This document shows positions 60,609 through 64,000 of a stretch of DNA of 64,000 bases, one piece after another; the first letter of the stretch is position 1, and each line of letters begins with the position of its first letter. The stretch comes from Streptomyces sp. WM6386. Lineage in GTDB: Bacteria > Actinomycetota > Actinomycetes > Streptomycetales > Streptomycetaceae. The translations under genes were made by a program, and so were the position numbers. The notes under the pieces are model-generated. The model was not told the DNA's origin. It made no database searches and was given only the letters and a program-made list of their open reading frames with translations. The DNA is taken from NCBI RefSeq assembly GCF_000972385.1, contig NZ_JXTE01000013.1, positions 62,001 to 126,000 of the forward strand, given 5' to 3'.

Positions 60609-60989
60609 ATGACAACCCGCGTACAGCTCGCCCTGCGCGTCCCGGATCTCGACGCGTCCATCGCCTTCTACAGCAAGCTCTTCGGCACCGAACCCGCCAA
60701 ACTCCGGGACGGCTACGCCAACTTCGCCATCGCCGAGCCACCGCTCAAACTCGTCCTGATCGAGGGAGCGGAGGGCGAGGCGACCCGCATGGACCATCTC
60801 GGCGTCGAGGCCGACAGCGCCGAGGCCGTCCACGCCGCCACCACCCGCCTGAGCGATGCCGGCCTGACCACCGACGTCGAGAACGACACCACCTGCTGCT
60901 ACGCCCTCCAGGACAAGGTCTGGGTCCGCGGCCCCGGCCAGGAGCCCTGGGAGGTGTACGTCGTCAAGGCCGACGCCGACTCCCTGTAA
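60609..60989 (+). CDS. arsI: ArsI carbon-arsenic lyase
   Basis: Vicinal-oxygen-chelate dioxygenase of 126 residues that cleaves the C-As bond of trivalent methyl- and aromatic arsenicals. The Fe(II) ligands are visible: Gln6, His63 (RMDHLG) and Glu115 (PWEVY). The vicinal pair Cys96-Cys97 in TTCCYA binds the arsenical. All four features match characterised ArsI. ATG 60609, AGGAGG upstream, 28 bases after arsO. Together with arsC it allows handling of both organic and inorganic arsenic. Confidence 0.94.
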   Translation: MTTRVQLALRVPDLDASIAFYSKLFGTEPAKLRDGYANFAIAEPPLKLVLIEGAEGEATRMDHLGVEADSAEAVHAATTRLSDAGLTTDVENDTTCCYALQDKVWVRGPGQEPWEVYVVKADADSL

Positions 60990-61065
60990 TCCGGTGTTGC
61001 CGGGCCCGGCGCACTGCGATCGTGGCTCCGGACCCCCGTACCCGGATCAGCAAGGAATCGCCACC

Positions 61066-61701
61066 ATGCCCGTACCCGCCGACCCCACGGTGCTTCATCC
61101 GATGCCCGAGCAGCCGCGTGTGGTGCTGCTCAAGCCGTTGGTGAAGTCGCCGCTCATCGAGGTGGGGGAGTTCTCGTACTACGACGACCCGAAGGACGCG
61201 ACCGCCTTCGAGACGCGGAACGTGCTGTACCACTACGGGCCGGAGAAGCTGGTGATCGGCAGGTTCTGCGCGCTGGGCACGGGGGTGCGGTTCATCATGA
61301 ACGGTGCCAACCACCGTATGGACGGCCCCTCGACGTTTCCCTTCCCGACCATGGGCGGCTCCTGGTCCGAGCACTTCGACCTCCTCACCGGACTGCCGAA
61401 CAGGGGTGACACGGTCGTGGGCAACGACGTCTGGTTCGGCCACGGCACGACGGTGATGCCGGGCGTACGGATCGGTCACGGCGCCATCATCGGCACCGGT
61501 TCGGTGGTCACCTCCGACGTCCCCGACTACGGGATCGTCGGCGGCAACCCGGCCCGCCTCATCCGCACCCGCTACAGCGACGAGGACATCGCCCGGCTGC
61601 TGGCGGTGGCGTGGTGGGACTGGCCGGTGGAGCACATCACCGAGCACGTCCGGACGATCATGTCGGGCACGGTCGCCGACCTGGAGGAGGCGGCCCCCTA
61701 G
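61066..61701 (+). CDS. Hexapeptide (CatB/Vat-type) O-acetyltransferase
   Basis: Left-handed beta-helix acetyltransferase of 211 residues. VIGRFCALGTGVRFIMNGANHRMDG near 66-90 carries the catalytic His; the hexapeptide rungs are VVGNDVWFGHGTTVMPGVRIGHGAIIGTGSVVTSDVPDYGIVGGNPARLIR. Such enzymes acetylate chloramphenicol, streptogramins or cell-surface sugars. ATG 61066 follows AAGGA. It lies after arsI but 76 bases away and has no evident link to arsenic. Confidence 0.92.
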   Translation: MPVPADPTVLHPMPEQPRVVLLKPLVKSPLIEVGEFSYYDDPKDATAFETRNVLYHYGPEKLVIGRFCALGTGVRFIMNGANHRMDGPSTFPFPTMGGSWSEHFDLLTGLPNRGDTVVGNDVWFGHGTTVMPGVRIGHGAIIGTGSVVTSDVPDYGIVGGNPARLIRTRYSDEDIARLLAVAWWDWPVEHITEHVRTIMSGTVADLEEAAP

Positions 61702-61736
61702 GCCGGCCGTCTCCAGGGGTCTGCGATCATGCTCGG

Positions 61737-62462
61737 ATGCGGGAGATCGACGAGTTGACCCAGGTGGACGACCCGGCCTGGCCGGAACTCCAGGAGGCGT
61801 TCGCGGCCGGCGCCGTCCCGGTGCGGGTGCTCGCCGCCGACTCGGCCGAGGGGCGTCGGAGCGTGCTGCAGATGCAGGTCACCGCACGCTCCACGCTCGG
61901 CGCCCTGGCCTGGAACTGCGGCGGACTGGTCCTCGACGACGGATGGGTACGGGTCTTCGGTGGCGGCTCCGAGGCGAGCGGCGGCCTGCCGAGCCTGGCC
62001 CAGGTCAATCGCTTCCCCGACGCGTTCGACCCGGACTGGTCTCCCGAGGCCGGACTCGTCGTGGCACAGGACGCGCTGGGAGGCGTGTTCGCCCTGAACG
62101 GCCATGATCCCGCCGCGTCCGGACGCCCCGGTTCCCCGGGCCGGATGACCTACTTCGCGCCCGACACCCTGGCGTGGGAGGCGATGGACATGGGCCACTC
62201 CTCATGGGTGCACTGGCTGTTGTCCGGCCGCCTGGAGACGTTCTACGACGGGCTGCGCCGGCCCGGCTGGCGCGAGGAGGCCGCCGCGCTGGATCTCTCG
62301 CAGGGCATCAGCGTGGTCCCGTTCCTGTGGACCGAGGAGGCCCACGCCGATCCCGCCGCGAACAGCTGGCGGGCCGTGCCGATGCGCGAAGTCCTCGGAG
62401 TGGCCGCCGACTTCGCCCGGCAGCTGGGTCCAGCCGATCCGGGGTTTCTCGGCGACGTTTGA
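61737..62462 (+). CDS. DUF2625 protein
   Basis: A 241-residue soluble protein matching the DUF2625 family as I recall it (start MREIDELTQVDDPAWPELQE; WNCGGLVLDDGWVRVFGGG; GHSSWVHWLLSGRL). The function is unknown; relatives occur near polymorphic-toxin immunity genes (knowledge of the wider set). ATG 61737 is the family start; no strong ribosome site. A barstar-domain gene follows 174 bases later. Confidence 0.85.
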   Translation: MREIDELTQVDDPAWPELQEAFAAGAVPVRVLAADSAEGRRSVLQMQVTARSTLGALAWNCGGLVLDDGWVRVFGGGSEASGGLPSLAQVNRFPDAFDPDWSPEAGLVVAQDALGGVFALNGHDPAASGRPGSPGRMTYFAPDTLAWEAMDMGHSSWVHWLLSGRLETFYDGLRRPGWREEAAALDLSQGISVVPFLWTEEAHADPAANSWRAVPMREVLGVAADFARQLGPADPGFLGDV

Positions 62463-62636
62463 GTGAGACCCCTCGGTCTCCGACGAACACGAGGTAGCTG
62501 CCGGCAGTCGTGGCCCAGGCCTCAGGGATCTACCGGAGCGCGGCCTCGGCCACCTGCTCGCCGCCGCCGGTACCGGACATGAATCGAGAGGCGTGAACCG
62601 CGCTCGGGTGACACGCTTCGGGTGACCTGATCCCAA

Positions 62637-63848
62637 GTGCGGCTCGGGCGCGGGTGGTTCGAGTGTGGGGGATGGGTGCGGGGCGAGGAGCATGCGGTCT
62701 GGGAGCGGGATGTCCCGGTCAGGTTTCTGCTGGTTCAGGAGGACGCGGACGGCGAGGAGCGGTACTGGGGACGGTGTGCCGGTGTCGAGGGCCTGTTCGT
62801 CGACAAGGTACCGCCGCCGCGTGAGGTACTGACGCTGCGGGGCTGCACGCCCGAAGGCCCCTTGCGGGACGCCTTGTTGTCGGACGGCACGGGCACCGGG
62901 CTGCTGGGTGACCTGTGCGTCGAGGTCCGGGACGAGGAACAGCCGCTGCAGTGGTGGACCCTGGTCGACACCGTCGTCCTGGCACACCGGCCCCACCGGA
63001 GCGATCCGGCACTGGTGGATGTCGTCGTGGGCGCGGGCGTCGAAGAGGAACACGCCTGGGAGCACACGCGGCCGGCCCAGCCGGTGTTCAAGGTGTTCGC
63101 GGGGACCACCGCGGGTACCACGCCCGCCGGGCAGTGCCTGGACGTGGAGGGGCTGTTCGCCTCCCGCTGCGGCCGGGGGCCGGTGCCGATGCACCTCGTC
63201 GGCTGCGAGCCCGCCGAGCCGCTGCGTACGGTGCTGAGTCGACGGCGTAAGGGGGACAGGGACAGGGACAGGGTGGGGCTGTGGGCGCTGGACCGCCACG
63301 GCCGGGTGATGCACCGCCACGACGTCCATCTGCGTATCGAGAAGGCGCGCCCGTCCGTGCTCGGCACCGACCTCCTCGACATCACGCTCACCGACGGCGG
63401 CGACCAGCGCCCGCTGGTGGCCCGTCCGATCTGGGAGACCTGGTACCGGGGAGTCCCGTCGGTCCGTGATCAATGGGCTCCGTACACGGCCGAGGGCCGG
63501 TACGAGTGGCTCGAACTCACGGCCTCCGGTGTCGGCGAGCGGCGCCCCGACCGCTCCGGTGGCGTCCACCGTCTCGACGGCAGGTTCGTCACCGACGAGC
63601 CGGGCCTGCACTGTGCGATGGCCGAGGCGCTGGTGGGTCCGGGCCGCTACTTCGGGCGGGAGTGGAACGCGTTCAGGGACTGCCTGGGCGGTGGCTTCGG
63701 CATAGCCGCGCCCTTCACCCTGATCTGGCACGACTCCCACATCGCACGGCAGGCCTTCGCCGGCGACGTGTCCGGGGAGGGGCTCACCTACTTCGAGGCG
63801 ATCGTCCAACTCCTCGAACGCCGTGGCGCCACGGTCGAGCTCCACTAG
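62637..63848 (+). CDS. Protein with C-terminal barstar-like domain
   Basis: A 403-residue protein. The last ~95 residues (about 309-403: LDGRFVTDEPGLHCAMAEALVGPGRYFGREWNAFRDCL, then FTLIWHDSHIARQAF and IVQLLERRGATVEL) fit barstar, the inhibitor of barnase-type RNases, with the acidic face present. The first ~300 residues contain two or three copies of a domain with LRGCTPEGPLRDALL, GCEPAEPLRTVL and WYRGVPSVRDQW that I do not recognise; the repeat G-C-x-P-x-x-P-L-R suggests a duplicated fold. GTG 62637 is the start. I infer an antidote or regulator for a nuclease, but no toxin gene is seen. Confidence 0.75.
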   Translation: MRLGRGWFECGGWVRGEEHAVWERDVPVRFLLVQEDADGEERYWGRCAGVEGLFVDKVPPPREVLTLRGCTPEGPLRDALLSDGTGTGLLGDLCVEVRDEEQPLQWWTLVDTVVLAHRPHRSDPALVDVVVGAGVEEEHAWEHTRPAQPVFKVFAGTTAGTTPAGQCLDVEGLFASRCGRGPVPMHLVGCEPAEPLRTVLSRRRKGDRDRDRVGLWALDRHGRVMHRHDVHLRIEKARPSVLGTDLLDITLTDGGDQRPLVARPIWETWYRGVPSVRDQWAPYTAEGRYEWLELTASGVGERRPDRSGGVHRLDGRFVTDEPGLHCAMAEALVGPGRYFGREWNAFRDCLGGGFGIAAPFTLIWHDSHIARQAFAGDVSGEGLTYFEAIVQLLERRGATVELH

Positions 63849-63876
63849 AACGGGCGCCCTTCGGAGCGGGACCCGC

Positions 63877-64000
63877 TCAGTCCTCGCCCACGACGGTCAG
63901 GTCGTCCCCCAGGGCCGTGGCGATCTGCGCGGCGCGCGCGTGGTCGTCCAGACGGCGGGTCAGGTACGCGCAGGCATGTCCGTGCCGCAGTGACCACCAC
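63877..64000 (-). CDS. Partial gene at right edge
   Basis: A minus-strand frame ends with TGA at 63877-63879 and runs past the window edge: the last 40 codons read ...HGHACAYLTRRLDDHARAAQIATALGDDLTVVGED. The base use is Streptomyces-like. There are no motifs to name it. Incomplete at its 5' end. Convergent with the barstar-domain gene. Confidence 0.55.
   Translation of the reverse strand, partial: WWSLRHGHACAYLTRRLDDHARAAQIATALGDDLTVVGED

Noticed and set aside
61066..61701. Confirmed chloramphenicol or streptogramin resistance gene
   Set aside because: The hexapeptide fold fits Vat/CatB-type enzymes, but the family also acetylates sugars and the context has no antibiotic-resistance marker.
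1..64000. CRISPR arrays, tRNA or rRNA genes, prophage or integrase genes
   Set aside because: No regularly spaced direct repeats, cloverleaf sequences, rRNA segments or recombinase motifs were seen on either strand.

Overview
The window is a piece of a high-GC actinobacterial chromosome, almost certainly Streptomyces. The codons are strongly G/C-biased in third position, many genes start with GTG or TTG, and the families are typical of the genus: DUF5709, DUF5133, an SAV_5884-type ATP-grasp peptide maturase, many SpoIIE-type phosphatases, and a GH46 chitosanase with a Tat signal. No rRNA, tRNA, CRISPR array, prophage or transposase gene was found. The gene set is accessory in character: transport, regulation, secreted enzymes, metal resistance and several decaying genes.

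Layout. 0-5.5 kb: an operon of two carbohydrate ABC permeases and two large glycan-lyase-like proteins. 5.5-8.5 kb: a small unknown protein, an NmrA-type reductase divergent from its HxlR regulator, a P-loop kinase and a SnoaL-like protein. 8.7-11.1 kb: a coupled pair of a GT-C-like membrane enzyme and an LPG-synthase-like membrane protein. 11.2-12.0 kb: a lone proteasome beta-subunit gene broken by two single-base deletions. 12-18 kb: amino-acid permease operon, DUF5709, soluble transhydrogenase divergent from a sulfite-oxidase-like enzyme, then a 200-bp MITE-like element bounded by CTAG. 18-28 kb: MMPL transporter, membrane SpoIIE phosphatase, a GNAT gene cut by an in-frame TAG, an APH-fold kinase, an oxidoreductase, an orphan MftR-like regulator, an aldo/keto reductase remnant and an ABC exporter.

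28-38 kb: small conserved genes, a GlxA-type regulator, a two-gene ATP-grasp RiPP cassette (tgmA/tgmB, graspetide class) without its usual methyltransferase, a tandem-repeat membrane protein, TetR/F420-type reductase/dienelactone hydrolase, and a PadR operon with a perfect 25-bp operator. 38-46 kb: a lamin-tail secreted protein, DUF1152, a GNAT behind a perfect CebR-type box, a quinone oxidoreductase, an iron-box-linked ferredoxin reductase, and an ECF sigma factor with its CU044_5270 partner. 46-57 kb: chitosanase, three SpoIIE phosphatases in 8 kb (one with PAS, GAF and an RsbW-like kinase domain), a serine hydrolase, and an MFS/LysR pair with a 17-bp palindrome. 57-61 kb: an arsenic island (arsC, arsR, aquaporin, second arsR, arsO, arsI) with no ArsB/Acr3 pump. 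61-64 kb: hexapeptide acetyltransferase, DUF2625 and a barstar-domain protein; the window ends inside a minus-strand gene.

Together the regulatory sites (HxlR, PadR, TetR, LysR, ArsR, CebR-like, iron box and chitosanase operators) show a region of many small independently switched units. The most notable items are the methyltransferase-less graspetide cassette, the pump-less organoarsenical island, the cluster of stress-signalling phosphatases, the MITE that supplies a stop codon, and four broken or remodelled genes.
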